Made by a program: the position numbers and the translations under genes. 64,000 nucleotides of DNA, taken from NCBI GenBank assembly GCA_013398175.1, contig VZRZ01003213.1:201031-265030 (forward strand). The letters run 5' to 3'. The notes under the pieces are model-generated. The model saw only the letters and a program-made list of their open reading frames with translations. It ran no database searches and was not told the DNA's origin. How positions within the stretch are numbered: the stretch's first letter is position 1; each line of letters starts with the position of its first letter. Shown one piece after another: positions 47,411 to 60,446 of the stretch. This DNA is from Climacteris rufus. Taxonomy: Eukaryota > Chordata > Aves > Passeriformes > Climacteridae.

Positions 47411-50400
47411 TTTACAGAGCCATAGAAAAATAGCAATGACCACATACAGGGAGATTATAAAGTTACAATTACTATATCTGCAAGTCCAGGCCATCCATTA
47501 CATTAAAGTGTACCTAATAGTTCTAGTTTACTTTGATAAGACACTGCCGGTGAATGGTATAGCCTTTTCAGAGGATTTTTGTCTCTTCTACCTATATCTC
47601 TTTTATTCAGACCTGTAGACACCTATGTTTGAGTGCCTATGTTGAGAACAAGGTCTTCTGGGAACAGGGCAGAAAACGTAATTTAACAGTTGCTTGATAG
47701 GCTCTGTACTCTTGGATCTTCCTCCTATAATCATGGCTCCTTATAAAAGAAATAGAAATCATTTGATATCTGTACTAGATAAAAATACAGCTACAGTAAA
47801 AAGTAGCCTTCCTTCTATTTGGAGATAACCCAGGGAAATGTAAAATTAACGAGCCTATGTGGCTAAAGAAAGACTAAAACTTATCATGAAAAACAGTGTA
47901 CAGCAAGTCCAGAGCTTCTTATTTGATGTACACTGAGACCTGAATTCCTGTATTTGTGATGTAGGCCTCCATACATTGAAAACCACTCTCTCTGAATTTT
48001 GTATATACGCACATATTTTATAGCACAACCTGAGGACTAAACTGGGGAGATAGAGAAGCCTTATATGCCCTTTTCTTCATCCTGAGATTGTCTTGTTGTC
48101 AGTCTGAGTTAACCTAAAGATCCCCAGATGCTATTGCAGAAGATACTTCAGCCTTCCTTTTTCTATTATCCAGCCAAAAGATCATTCTTAGCTGAAGATC
48201 TAGAAACATTTGGGGACTAAGTTTTTCATCTTTCTTCATGTGAAACTCCATGCTTCTTTGTAACAAAAATTAAAAGATCATTCTTTGTGTTTATCACAAG
48301 CAATGTGCTTTCCTTTCCTTGGCCTAAATTACTTTCATCTTCCTAGTACTAGCCATTTAAGAAGACTCCTAGCTTATTTTACTCCGAGTCATAATTTGCA
48401 TGACCACACTGAGCGTTTTAGTATATATTCCTTGTGCACCTGGAATTCCTAAAGTATGAAAATTACATGTAGTCACAGAAGTCAAAATTAAGTCTTGCAG
48501 ATGTAAATTCCTTAAGGAGAGCATTTTACTTTGCTTTTTGTACAAGGACGGGGAAGCAAAGCCCCAGCTCTTCTACAAGCTACTCATATTGGTGCAAGGT
48601 CTCAAAAATGAAGAAGTCTACATCTGTATACACATATAAAGGTATTTTAAATCTTTCATTCCCTCCACCCTCTCTAAAAATTATGTTTCTGACCAGTTAA
48701 GCCTTGTTGACCAGTGGTGGAAGAGCTGCATTTTGAATTGCCTTCTTGCAAGACCCAGCAAGAACAGAGAACTTCTAGAAAGCCCAATCTAATTGGTCCA
48801 GCTCAGGACAGCCTTTGGTTCATTCTAAGTCCTGAGCTACTTGGAGCTACTTTTTTTTTTTTTCCTTATATCAATTTCTGCAGCAAATATTATTCAGCTA
48901 AAATGAGAGTCTGGCCAAGCCAGAAAAATAAAGGCTTTTAAAAATACAATTCCCTGCCAAATGGTTTGTCAGAAAAAAATCTTTTTATAAGAGATTCAAA
49001 ATCAGCATCATGTTTAGTCCAAGGTTCTTTCTAGATTTTTAAAAGCTGAAATAATATATGATAATGAGAAAAACTATGGATCTCTGTACAACATATAAAA
49101 AAGTCAAAGCTGATATTTCAGTTTTGAAATAACAGCATAATATCTTACCATAAAGCTGGTGAGTCATCCACATGCTAAACATTTGGAAAGTCCAGATGCA
49201 CTTGGGAAATTTATTTTTAATAACAGGAACAGTTTTGTCTTCTTTAATTTTTTTAGAAGTGGAAATAAGACTGATTCCCTTTCTTCCAGGTTCTGAACCT
49301 GGTTTACTGAGTTGGTAATTTTTTCCTGAGGCATCTGAAGCACCTTCTACGAACACTTGAACAGAAATTGAAGTCATGCTGAAATCTGCCTACTAAATGG
49401 ATTCTTTCGCATTCACTTTGGCAAGAATATCAGCATCCATACTGAACTAGAACGATATAATTATTTTGCTGGGTTTTAGACATTATCCCCACTTAATAGT
49501 AGGGAGCCCTAAAGACAAATTTATTACCAGGGAATGGATCTTCTGGTGCTACCTGCAACACTCTTCCTTCAGCAATTATGTTGATGACTTACCACACATC
49601 TTCCACATTGCAAAAAAATGTAATCGAAATATTGCAGGACTCATAGGCTTTGGTTTATACTTACCCCGTTCTTGATTTACCCAATTAATATCAGAGATAT
49701 ACAGATAATTGATGGTGAGAAATAAGATAAACTTGTTCACCTCGGTACCTATACTGTGCTTCTGTTACATTCATCATTAATTATTTCCGCCTTCATTAAT
49801 TAGTTACTTGAGACAGAAAGATAACATCCAGTATTTCGGGTGCATAGGCTTCATACAGGCAGGTAGGCACAGCCTCCCAGGCCTTACACAACCAGCCCAA
49901 GGCTTCCTCCAGCAACTCCCATTCTGCTGTGTAACACTAGATCATGTTATGTGGCTGGTGTGTGCCCGGCACCACCATGAAGATAAAAAAATTTGGAACT
50001 GAAACATTTTGCTATTGCATTTATCATGGAACATTCATTGTGTCTACGGTAAACTATTTCTTAGATTATAAGAATGTAGGAAATAATCAAGGAGGAGATA
50101 TATTTTCAATGGCACAGAAGTAGGACACAAGTTGTCTAGATTAAGGAGATATACTGGGTTGCTATTCAGGCACATTTTTCACTCACTCATAACTAAGCCT
50201 TGATTAGCATTAACTTCTAAAATGGATGCTTTGCAACCATAGCCCCAAGAAAACATTCAGATTGTATTTCAGGATTCACAGGCATTTTATACTATTTGGA
50301 AAACTAACATAAAGCACATGAAGAGGTTGCTCCAACCCATTTTGAAAGAAAAAAACCTCAAGTCTTTCAAATAACCTTTAGACTTTCTCACATTACTAAC

Positions 50401-52986
50401 AACTATTTTGCTTAACACTCCCTCCAAGATTTAGCTCAGCCACCTATTTATTAAGAAGTCAAGCCAACATTTTCTGCTAATGGTAGATGAATTAACTGCT
50501 TTCAGAAGTTCATCACCAATCACTTTTTTGCATTACCAAATTAGAAGAGATCACCATTTTTATACATTGTCATTACACATAGCATCTTCAAATGGCAAAG
50601 ATGAAAATTAAACCTTATCTACCAGAATACACTGTAAGTGATATCAGTATCTCTCCTGTACCCTTAAGATATGGTTCGAGGGAATTGTTTTCTCTGTTAA
50701 GTATGAAACACAGTAAAGGTTAAATTGGTTAGTGGCTTGAGGTAACACATTTTTCAGATGTTCTGGATGAGATCGTCCCTGAAATTCTATTCAGGGGTCA
50801 AAGTCCTTCTTTTTCTCCTTATGGTAAACAGGCAGTGACTAACTGAAGAACAAGAATAGCACTCAGGTTTATTCGGTGTTCCACAACTACTTGGAAAATG
50901 TTTATTTCTTTACTTTGAGTGAGTTTGATGGTGACTGAAACCAGTGATCAAGCAGAGGGTTTGGTAATGCAGAGTGCACTCTGAATGAAGAACAGCACTG
51001 ACTGGAACATAAGTGATTGCCTGTGATTCTAGCAGAGGAACTGCCATCATCATTTAGTCCATGATGTTTATTATTAACTGTGAAGAATGAGCTTTAGGCA
51101 GCAGAGTTGGAAATCACTGTGGTTGCAGTGGAAGTAAATGAAGATTTTTGTCCACTCAAGATTGGTTCTTAGCTGTTTGAGTTCGATATTGATTTTTACG
51201 CTGAATAGAACAAATTATATGAAATGCACTCTGCTTCCTATAAATATCATAGCTGCTGTACAGCTCTGTTCCTATCTTCTATCAGTCCTTTATTGCTCAT
51301 AAACCTACATGCAAAATAGGATTGATACATGAAGTATAACAATTATGAAACAGTAAAATGAGAGAAATTTTCCTGAACGTTATTGTTAAGATAAGAAAAC
51401 AAAAGATGCTCTCTGCTTTGGTGATGCTGTCAGCAACTTATTATAATATAAATAAGTTTTGGGAAGGGAGCTTTGTTTTTTGCATCTTTCTTAAGCCATA
51501 TGCTATTTACATCTAGTCTGCTCAAGTGCAATCCATGAGTCCTGATGGACTTCCAGATGACTCCAGAGAGTAAAAGCAAACCAACCAAGATGATGTTACA
51601 CACTTTCCTTGAGCCTCTGTCCTTAGGAAGCATGAAAGTCAACTTGTGCCTGTGCCTCATTCAGAATCATTTTTCTTTTATGCTCCATTGTACTCGGAAC
51701 AATTTCAGTTATAATGTGATATATTTTCTCAAAGTCAAGGTGACATAAAACAGTAAGAGTGTTTCATAACAGATAAATCCTGTCCACTATAATGTCATAT
51801 TAACATTTTCATTATCTACCTGAAGTTCAGGGACCTATTTAAATTGAAATGATCTATCTAACAAGATATTAATCAGTGGAGAAGAGATATCAGGTTCTAA
51901 CATAATTTTGATGATTTTATGTTACAAGAGCTTTATTATAGGAAAGGTTTTAACTGTAAATTTTATGCTCTCAGCTAAAATTTTGTATAAAAGTTTTGCT
52001 GTTAATGTTTTGAACATTACAAATAAATAAACATTATAAACAATATTAATTCATTTTACAACAAAAGTGATAGCATTGAAGCTTCACAATTACTAAGCTG
52101 CCATGGTGGCAGATACTCTAAAACTGTATAAAACCCACTGAAATGTAAAAAATTATAAGATTCAGCCTTAATATTTCTCAATTATTCATCAAAAAATCAA
52201 AGTTACCTCCACTTCAGGTTTGTGTAAAGAAATAGTGCCCTGATAGTAGTTACAGAGTTTGTTGTGGAGGGCTATAAGTGTACCTTAAAGCAGATGGCTT
52301 CTCTAAGTTGCACCCAAAGTCATATGCATTCTCATGCTGGCATGTGATTCTCTCACAAAGGAACTAAGCTGGATATTTATACAAAACTTGGGAATGACTT
52401 AAGGTCTACAATCTCAGGACTTACAAATCTCAATCATTATACCAAACACATGATCAGAAAAAAATATATCAGATGTTTCTTAAGCACGTGGTTGACAGGC
52501 ACCATATGGGAAGTAGGCTTGCCCATGTTCCCATTAGTTTCAATGGGCGTTTTGTCCCTTGGTTTCAACTGCAGTAAGGGGAGAGCCTGCTCGACAAGAA
52601 TGCGGAGCACATACACAGCACATGTCCTTGGGACGCTTGTTGGTGCTGCCTGGAGTTAGGAAACAGTGACTTCCAAGTGATGTCTAAAGCAAGAGCCTGA
52701 GGTTTCTCAGCCACTGCAGCTGCTAATGAAGAGCCACAGAGAAGCAGCGACGGTAAACCATGACAGCCTCCAGCAGACCCACCTCACTTCACACACCACA
52801 CAAATTTTGCGACTGACTCCTGCCTGGCAGCATGTTCTGCACTGCCCCATTTATGCAGCACAAAGCCAAGGTCTCCATCCCACCCCAACACACTGTGCCA
52901 CTGCTGGTCAGACTTGTCTGTGGCTTGCTGACCAGCCACTGGCATCACTGAGCAGAAGCAGACATGCTGACATGTGTAGCATATGC
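47411..52986. other. 5.6 kb of unique sequence, no gene recognised
   Basis: AT-rich. A minus-strand frame at 49039-49377 (112 residues) and a plus-strand one at 49808-50002 have no recognisable domain. There is a T run at about 48850-48862. The last 350 bases (from 52640) are somewhat richer in GC but match nothing I recognise. Confidence 0.5.
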
Positions 52987-53640
52987 ATACTTATGAAACT
53001 CAACAAGGTCAAGTGCACATTCCTGCATGTGGGTTGGGGCAATCCCAAGCACAAATGTAGGCTGGGCAGGGAATGGATTGAGAGCAGCCTTAAAGAGAAG
53101 GACTTGTGGGTGTTGGTGGATGAGAAGCTCAGTGTGAGCTGTCAATGTGCACTGGCAGCCCAGAAAGCCACCCATGTCCTGGCCTGCAGCAAAAGAATTG
53201 CGACCAGCAGGTTGAGGGAGGTGCTTTTCCCCTTCTACTTTGCCCCCATGCGTCCCTACTGAGAGTAGTGCATTCAGCTCTGGGGCCTCCAACATAAGGA
53301 TGTGAATCTGTTGGAGCAAGTCCAGAGGAGGGCCATGGAGATAATCAGAGGGCTGAAGCACCTCTCCTATGAAGACAGTTTGGGAAAGTTGGGGTTGTTC
53401 AGCCTGGAGAGGAAACAGCTCAAAGGTAACCTCATAGCAGCCTTACAGCACCTGAAGGGGACTTACAAGAAGGCTGGAGAAGGACATTTGATGAGGGCAT
53501 GTAGTGACAAGATAAAGGGAAATGGCTTTACACTGAAGGAGGGCAGGTTTAGATAACATGTTACAAAGAAATTCTCTACTGTGAGGGTGGTGAGGCACTG
53601 GACAAACTGTTTTCCCCATCAAACTGTGCCCCAGACAAAC
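52987..53640 (+). pseudogene. CR1 ORF2 reverse-transcriptase C-terminal remnant (copy E)
   Basis: One frame carries the CR1 coding sequence throughout. It has the GNPKHKCRLGREWIESSLKE segment, the LVDEKLSVSCQCALAAQKA segment, then LLEQVQRRAMEIIRGLKHLS and LGLFSLERKQLKGNLIAAL. The frame is interrupted by only three stops: TGA at 53260-53262, TAG at 53266-53268 and TAA at 53554-53556. The endonuclease and catalytic RT domains are missing because of 5' truncation, so the element cannot move. A methionine-initiated frame from 52726 runs into the CR1 frame, but its first 87 or so codons do not resemble CR1 and are probably flanking DNA. Confidence 0.88.
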
Positions 53641-53795
53641 TGTGGATGCCCCATCTCTGGAAGTGCTCAAGCCAAGTTGAATGGGGCTTTGAGCAACCTG
53701 GGCTTGTGGACATTATTCCTGCCCATGGCAGAGGGGTTGGAACTATGTGATCCCTAAGATTCCATCCAATGCAAACCATTTTATGATTCTGTGCC
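52987..53795 (+). mobile_element. CR1 LINE 3' fragment (copy E, best preserved)
   Basis: CR1 similarity begins abruptly at 'acttatgaaactcaacaagg', inside the reverse-transcriptase ORF. It runs through the C-terminal coding part and the short 3' UTR to 'accattttatgattctgtg'. It is 5' truncated, as CR1 copies generally are. It is the same general type as copy A but far better preserved, hence younger. Confidence 0.92.
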
Positions 53796-56065
53796 TGGAC
53801 ACCTGCACAGTGTCTGGCAAGCAGCTCTGGAGATGTCACTTTACCTGTGGCTGCCCATTAAATATAGCTGAGATTTTCCATACCATAGAGGCAGAAACAA
53901 TTCTTTTTGCAGGTTGTACCAATGTGCCAAGAACCCTGGGTGCAAACTCTTGAAATGTGCCTTGAAATGCCAGCTTTCACTCCATCCATCAAAACAGTAC
54001 GTATAAACAAATTCATGTTTGTTCAAGATGCATAACTGCAGTAAGCAGAACTTGCTCGATTTGCCAGGAAACATCTCAAAGCAATGAGAGCAAATGTGAT
54101 AAAATATGTTTGGCATGAAGACCAAAGTCAAAGACTAGACACTCTTTAGCAGACCTATCCTTTTTTCTCAAAGTGATTGTAGAACACTTTGCCTTGTTTT
54201 ATAAACTCATTCAAGTATCAGAACTGCTTTTCCTTTCCAGAAATTATGCTGTTGAGCATATAGCTGTCGAGCATGTTTTTGCCTTCAGTATGGTTTCTGA
54301 GAAATATTGCTTCAAATATGAGGGCTGGAGAAAAAAGACAGGCATTTGTACAGGTAGCTATTGTTTCCCTCCATCTTTTAGAGAAGCACCTGTTGAAAAT
54401 ACATTGGGCCTCTCTTTGCTTGCACTTTGGGTGCTTAACACAGAGGAAACTCAGGTTTTATTGGACAACTTCACGGAGGAAATATGTTGGCACAACAGAA
54501 GCAGAAGGGAAAGGGACAGATTTTACAGCATTTTAAGTGAACAGAGACAGACACAGTGAATATCATATACTTCCACTGGCAGGTTCATTTCCAGCTTTGC
54601 CAGCTCAGGCTGCTAAAAGTCCTTCTGAAGCTGAACTCCCTCAGTTTCTGATCTGCACTTCTACTGTCTTTTCTTGATCTCATATGATTGTGATACCTGG
54701 TGAGGGGACTTAAGGCCTACAGGCTTGTTCTGACTGGGATGAGCCAAGGCACACGGGCCAGGCAGGAACCACACCATTCTTCAACCCGATTTGAATTTTA
54801 CTTGGAGTAGTGTACTGAGGGCAAGGCACAGCAAACACAGCTTCTGCTCATCTACAGTTGTCTACATGTCATGTGGCTTCAAGCCTGAAGTAGAAGAAAA
54901 GAAGCTTGTATAAACCTTTCTGGGTTTGGGTACCTTCTTAAGGATGTTGAGGTAGGTACCACTCTGGTCCACAGGAGGTGATCTCTTCAGCACAGGGAGA
55001 TTGCTCAGAAGACTGACTGCAGTGATTCTTGCCAGCACATTTTTCATTCACAGTATGTGGTATCTTCATAATACACACATGTACATCTCATGCTTCACTG
55101 GCTTAAATAATTTTAATCTTTTTTACCATTTGACATCAATGTACAATATCTACCCTCTGAAGTCCCCGTAGGGCTGGAAGAAAATCTTTAGCTGGATGGC
55201 AAACTCCGTGGGTAGCAGACAAGAAGTTACAGTGCAAAGGAGGTTTCTAGAAGGCTGCAAGCAAAATAACACTGAGGCTTCTTCCTCTGCATGTGCTTAG
55301 ATTTGCTTCCCACAAGGCAGTACAAGCAGTGGTGGAGTGGGCTGGATTAAGAATGAGCAAAAGTGAGTCACTAATCATTGTCAATTCACTGATAATCACC
55401 AGAACACCACTCCACAATGACAACCTGGCACTGCCATTGATGTCTTGCTGTTGTTGAGGGGATCCTTCACAGGATTGCAAGTAGCTTTACTGCAAATATC
55501 AGGTAGCTGCACAGTGAGATTAAAAAAAAACAAAGGAAAAAAAGTCGGCACTTTTTCTCTCCAAATACAACTCAATTATAATGAATTCACTTTGTGTGCC
55601 ATTGCTAAAGGAAGGAACATTCTGCAATGTGACACATGTTGTATCCTAGTTAGCAGCCTAAGATTTCTGGGTAATCTTCCCTTCTGATTTTCTTTGCTGT
55701 TGTTTACTCTGGTTTTAAACTAAGTGCATCATGAATATACCCCCAATTAAGTACTTCTTAACTGCCCCACAAAAAAAAAACCCAAACTCTTTAAAAAGCC
55801 TTTTCCTGGGATCCTACCTTTATCCATTCTGAATTTAACATCAAGTCCAGTGTCTCTGATGTCATCTACTAAACAGTGTCAGACTGGGGCAATGCTTTAG
55901 TGAGAAACTTCCAAGAAAAATCTAAGAGCTGCAATGACTCATTCTCTTCCCTCTGACTCAGTACTAAATTGCTCTCCTAAGATGCTCTCCTGGAGGTGTT
56001 ATCTTTCAAATGAGATAAAAACTCGGGTTCTGACCACATACAGGATTTTTTCTTTTTTTAAACAG
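53796..56065. other. Unique sequence, no gene recognised
   Basis: AT-rich. A 128-residue plus-strand frame at 54173-54559 shows no recognisable domain or clear splice context. Nothing else is visible. Confidence 0.5.
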
Positions 56066-56274
56066 GGGGAGGAGATGTATGCTGCATTTTTCTATATATC
56101 TCCCATACCTCAACGGAAATTAACTCAGAAAGCGTCTGGTGTGGATAAGACACTATCACTCGCACCTCAGATGTTTGTTCCCACTCCCCCCGCCGGAGGG
56201 TTAGTGGACAGAGGGATAGCTCACGTACTGCTTAATCTCCTTCAGCCAGAGGCAGTTTTAAAAAACAGGAGTAG
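56066..56274 (+). other. Candidate exon, plus strand (unidentified)
   Basis: A pyrimidine tract (gattttttcttttttta) and AACAG at 56061-56065 make a plausible acceptor. It is followed by 209 bases open in one frame (reading GEEMYAAFFYISPIPQRKLT at its start) up to TAG|GTGAGT at 56274/56275. A second GTGAGT donor sits 30 bases on (CGG|GTGAGT, 56304/56305). The segment is locally richer in CpG than its surroundings. I do not recognise the peptide. It could equally be a non-coding exon, an old repeat fragment or chance. Confidence 0.18.
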
Positions 56275-56776
56275 GTGAGTGTTAGCTATTCCGGCTGCCT
56301 TCGGGTGAGTCAGATAGGGAGAGCACTCATAAGTCCTCCCACCGAGGGAGACGAGGGCAGGATGACCCCCAATGCTACTGAGCACTGATAATGGTGCAGA
56401 ACAATGATGTGAGAGAGATGTGGGGAGGAACGTAGCTCTGGAGTCTCCTGGATGTATCCCAGAGGACAGCTTCTACTATTTCTGATTTCTTTGTGATAGT
56501 ACATCACACCATTCACATCATTTCTTTCCACAGGCAATCTGTGAGTGAGAGTTGCCTGATCAGCTAAATCTTAATAACTAAATAGATTTCATTTTTACCT
56601 CTCGACCCGTATGCCTTTCTTCCTTACCATTTCTAATTTGCTTTTCACCTAAACCCTCATTAAGTGTTTTCCTACAAGCTTAAGGCTTCCATACCAGACC
56701 TAATGAGCCAGATCACAAAACATCAATGAGCAGCAGTTCAACGAAGCTTCCATTCCAAGGCCCCAGATCTTTCCCT

Positions 56777-56842
56777 AAAAACAAAACAAAACAAAAAGAA
56801 AACAAACAAACAAAAAAAAAACAAAAACAAAAACAAAAAAAA
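56777..56842 (+). repeat. A-rich (AAAAC)n tract
   Basis: Repeated aaaac/aaac units. The Lys/Gln-rich plus and Phe/Cys-rich minus frames over it are products of the composition. Confidence 0.92.
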
Positions 56843-59750
56843 CCTGAGAAACTGAGTTTTTTTTCAGCCCTCACAGTTATGGAAAAAAACCTCATGGTCA
56901 TGTTAGAAGTCAACTGATAAACTGATACCTTTAATTGCTGCTAATAGGTGGAAAAAAAACCCGCTCTGAAAATGGAATGAGCTACTCAAGCCGTAACAAT
57001 AGGTGATGATGATAATGTCTTGACTTTTCAGCCTGTGTATGCTAATCATTCCACATGTATGTGGGAAGAAAAAAAACCCAAACCCCACAGGTATGCACAG
57101 GCTCTAGCACCTCCCCGAATTTTTCTGCTTGGGCAAGCATTACCATTTTCCTTTACTGCCTTAAAATTTTATCCAGGGCAGCAATGCAAGAGGAGAGCCT
57201 GGTTCATGGGTGCTGCAGTACTCTAAAGGGAACAATACTGATGAGTCCTCTTCCTATTCCCCTTCAGTACCTCAGGGATCAGTCTTTGCCCTACTGAGAA
57301 GCAGCCAAAGTATCTATTCACCCTGCTGAGTGTGACTCCTCAAACAGGCAGAAAAGAAAGAGTAAGCAGAGTTTGGCAGGTTAACCTTGCCATTTTCACC
57401 TCTCCCCGTTCAAACTTAGTAACTATGGTTGCTGCATTTTTGCAGTGAATAACAAAGACTGTGCTGTACACGATGATTCATTTCTTAAGTCTGCCTACAG
57501 CTTTGAAGTCTTTCCTTAACTATGTGATATGCATTCAACATATGAGTTAAATTATCTAAGTATTATATAATTAATCAACAGAGTGCAGGATACCCCATCT
57601 GAAATTTAGTGGGGAGCATTGAGGTGCTTGTACTTCATGGCCTTGCACAGAAAACTCAAAGCAAATATTCACTAAGTGAATAAAATACCTTGCCTGATTA
57701 AAACAGCTCTGGTAGGACTCTCAGTGTATCACATTGCATCAGTCTGATGTCAAGCACAAGGCTAATGTCATGTAATGGTTTGCCACAGAACACCTTAGGT
57801 GCAAAATAATTAATTGTATCCAAGGCAAATAACAGGAGTACTTTCAGATAAATACAGCTACACTGTGTGGGTAGGCAAAGCCCTTTTCTAGTTCTGCATT
57901 AAAGCAAGGTACTAGCAGCTTCACTGCTAGTCTCCAAGGAGCCTGGGGGAAAAGCATTTCTCTCATCTGCCTCCTATTTTTTTTAAGTACAATTTTATGA
58001 ATAATGGCCTTTTAGGTTTGGTGAAAAAGATTGGTTCAGAGTGGTTCAGAAACCAAATATGTTTATGTTTTTGTTTGTGGAATCTCTTTTTTTTTGAGTA
58101 ACAAAAATCTTCAAAATAAAATAATTGCAAAATAAAAACCTTTACAGACTAGAGAGGTATACATAATTCCTTAACTATGGAAACAAATATTTTGGGCTTT
58201 TCTGTCTCTTCTGAGACTCTCCTGTGAATTTGACCCATAATTTAATTCCCACCAAAATTTTCTCATGATATTTTCAATTTCAGAGTGGTTTTTATGTCAC
58301 ACACATACAAAATAGTAATAATTCCTCTCCTGCATTGGTTTTGTGAAGCTTAACATGACCTCAAAAAAAAAAATTATGTAATCCTTAATATTCACCATTA
58401 TATTAGGTGCAGGCATCTTTGAGAGAGTGAAAGATTGAAAAACAGAGAACCATGAAGAATTTTCTCTTCACAAGCAGCAAGTGGCAGTCAGGAATTAACA
58501 GTTCCTGTAACCCTCAAGCCACATCCCACCTCCTGAGATTAGTTATTGAAATGACAGAAGGACTTTTAATTGAATTAACTTTCTGAGGGAAGCAAATTCC
58601 TTCACAATATTTTGTCCCCTTCATTCCTAAGGGAGGCAGATGCCTGCCTGTACTATGTTGTACTAATTGTCACTTACCACAGTCTTTCAAATAAGTGGCA
58701 AATAAAAACTGCTCCTGGACAGATGAAGGAAGAAAGGGGATTTATCCCTGAGAACACCTGGTCTGGAAGCAGGTGTTCCTCTGCTCAGGCTGGAGCTAGC
58801 TAATGTCAGAGACACCAGAAGCAGCAATCAGCAGAGGTGTCAGAAAGGCTACAGTCTCAGGGCATCGATTCCCTGTGCCAGAGGGCTGGACACCAGGCTG
58901 CCTGCTGCAGCCAAGGGAGGTGTAAGAACATGGGTGAGAGCTAAGAAGAGTGAGATGGTGGAACCATTAAGCCAAGTCCTCTAGATTTTCCAACCTTGGC
59001 CGGTTCCTTCTCGTGCTGCAGACCCTTCTCTGGCTGTCCTTCCTGTTACACTGAAATTTTCAATTTTGCCTGAAACTCAGAAGCTGTGACTCACCTCTGG
59101 TCCAAGCCTGGCATGCACAGAAGGAGCAATTTGTGCATATTGACTGAGGCCTTCAGAAGGCATATTTTCTTCAATCCTTACAGACCTGACACTAAAAAAA
59201 AAGAGCTCAGCTCACAAAATGCAAATATCTAAAATGTAAGCATCCCCATCTGAGCTTGTAGGCTAAACAGCCTTTAGACTTAGTAGGGAGAAATAGGCAC
59301 TACAGGGCATAATCTATCTCATCTGAAAGGAAATGGCTAAAATAGGGCAGTCCTTTCCATTGATTATAAAAAGAGTAGCATAACTTGATCAAAGAAGATA
59401 TCTATAGTGTGAGTGTTTACCGTTAGGTGAGATGTCTCATATCTCCATCTAACAAAGAAAGATAGCAGAGTTGCATTGATTTTAGCTGCAAAAATCATCC
59501 ACACTTACATTCCCTTTCCATGTGAATGAGTACACTAGCATTTCAAGTTATGTGTTTCTTTAATGGTATTGCCCAGACAATTGCTTTCCACAAAGTCTTT
59601 GCAGTCAAGAGAACAGCAGCAATCACTGGCATGAACACCAAACAACCAAAATCTTCTCTGACTTCTCACAACTCATATAAAACCCTGCCAAAAGTTTGTA
59701 TTGCTGTATGGAAGTAGTGTCCCAAAAAAAGACAGAAAGGTAGAGGCTAA

Positions 59751-59800
59751 CAAGAAAGAAAAGACAAACAAACAAAACAAATCAAAGCAAAAAAACACAG
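59751..59800 (+). repeat. A-rich (CAAA)n tract
   Basis: An imperfect run of acaaacaaac and caaagcaaaa units. Confidence 0.8.
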
Positions 59801-60364
59801 AAAAATGAGCTATCTTGTCTCCAGAAAGTTACGTTGTAAATTTGCAGAACTCTGGTTTTAACTATTCCTTCCTGTGATATGTTATTTAAATTTTGCTTTT
59901 TTTATCATTTATGTCATCAGTCCTGCAAGGGCACAACTTGCCACATTAGACTAATACTTTTTGCTTAGTTTCATGATAATATTTAACTGTTATTCAAAAG
60001 ATACATTTTGTAAGGAAAATAAGTGGGTGGTGGACTGCAGAAGGCAATGAAATAGCAGGATTGTGCTGAAGCATTATTCATAATGAGTATTCTGGTCTGT
60101 CTTTGCTTTGTTTGTGTTGATAGGACCTAGGAAAGACAATCTTTCATTAAGAACAGGCACATTTTTACAATACTGCACTTAATTGAAACACCTTTCTTAT
60201 TATGGTAATTCCTGAGGACAAACCAAGGTTTGGTCTCCATTATTTGTACGGCACTTATCTAAAAACAGTACTCAGAGTGTACAGTCCAAGTAGAAAATAC
60301 ACAGGAGAGGAATAGCATGTGGTATATAAGCAGAGTTAGCAGCAGTAGCAAACATCAGGTCAGG

Positions 60365-60446
60365 TGGGGTTTTTTGGTTTGGTGGGGTTGTTTTTTTTTT
60401 TGGTTTTGTTTGTTTGTTTGTTTGTTTTGGGGTTTTTTTTTGGTGG
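60365..60446 (+). repeat. T/G-rich (GTTT)n tract
   Basis: Runs of T with single or grouped G (gtttgtttgtttg) that mirror the A-rich tracts elsewhere but on the opposite strand. Confidence 0.9.

Noticed and set aside
52726..53262. 178-residue frame as a host gene
   Set aside because: Its second half is CR1 reverse transcriptase. The first half is flanking DNA that happens to be open in the same frame.
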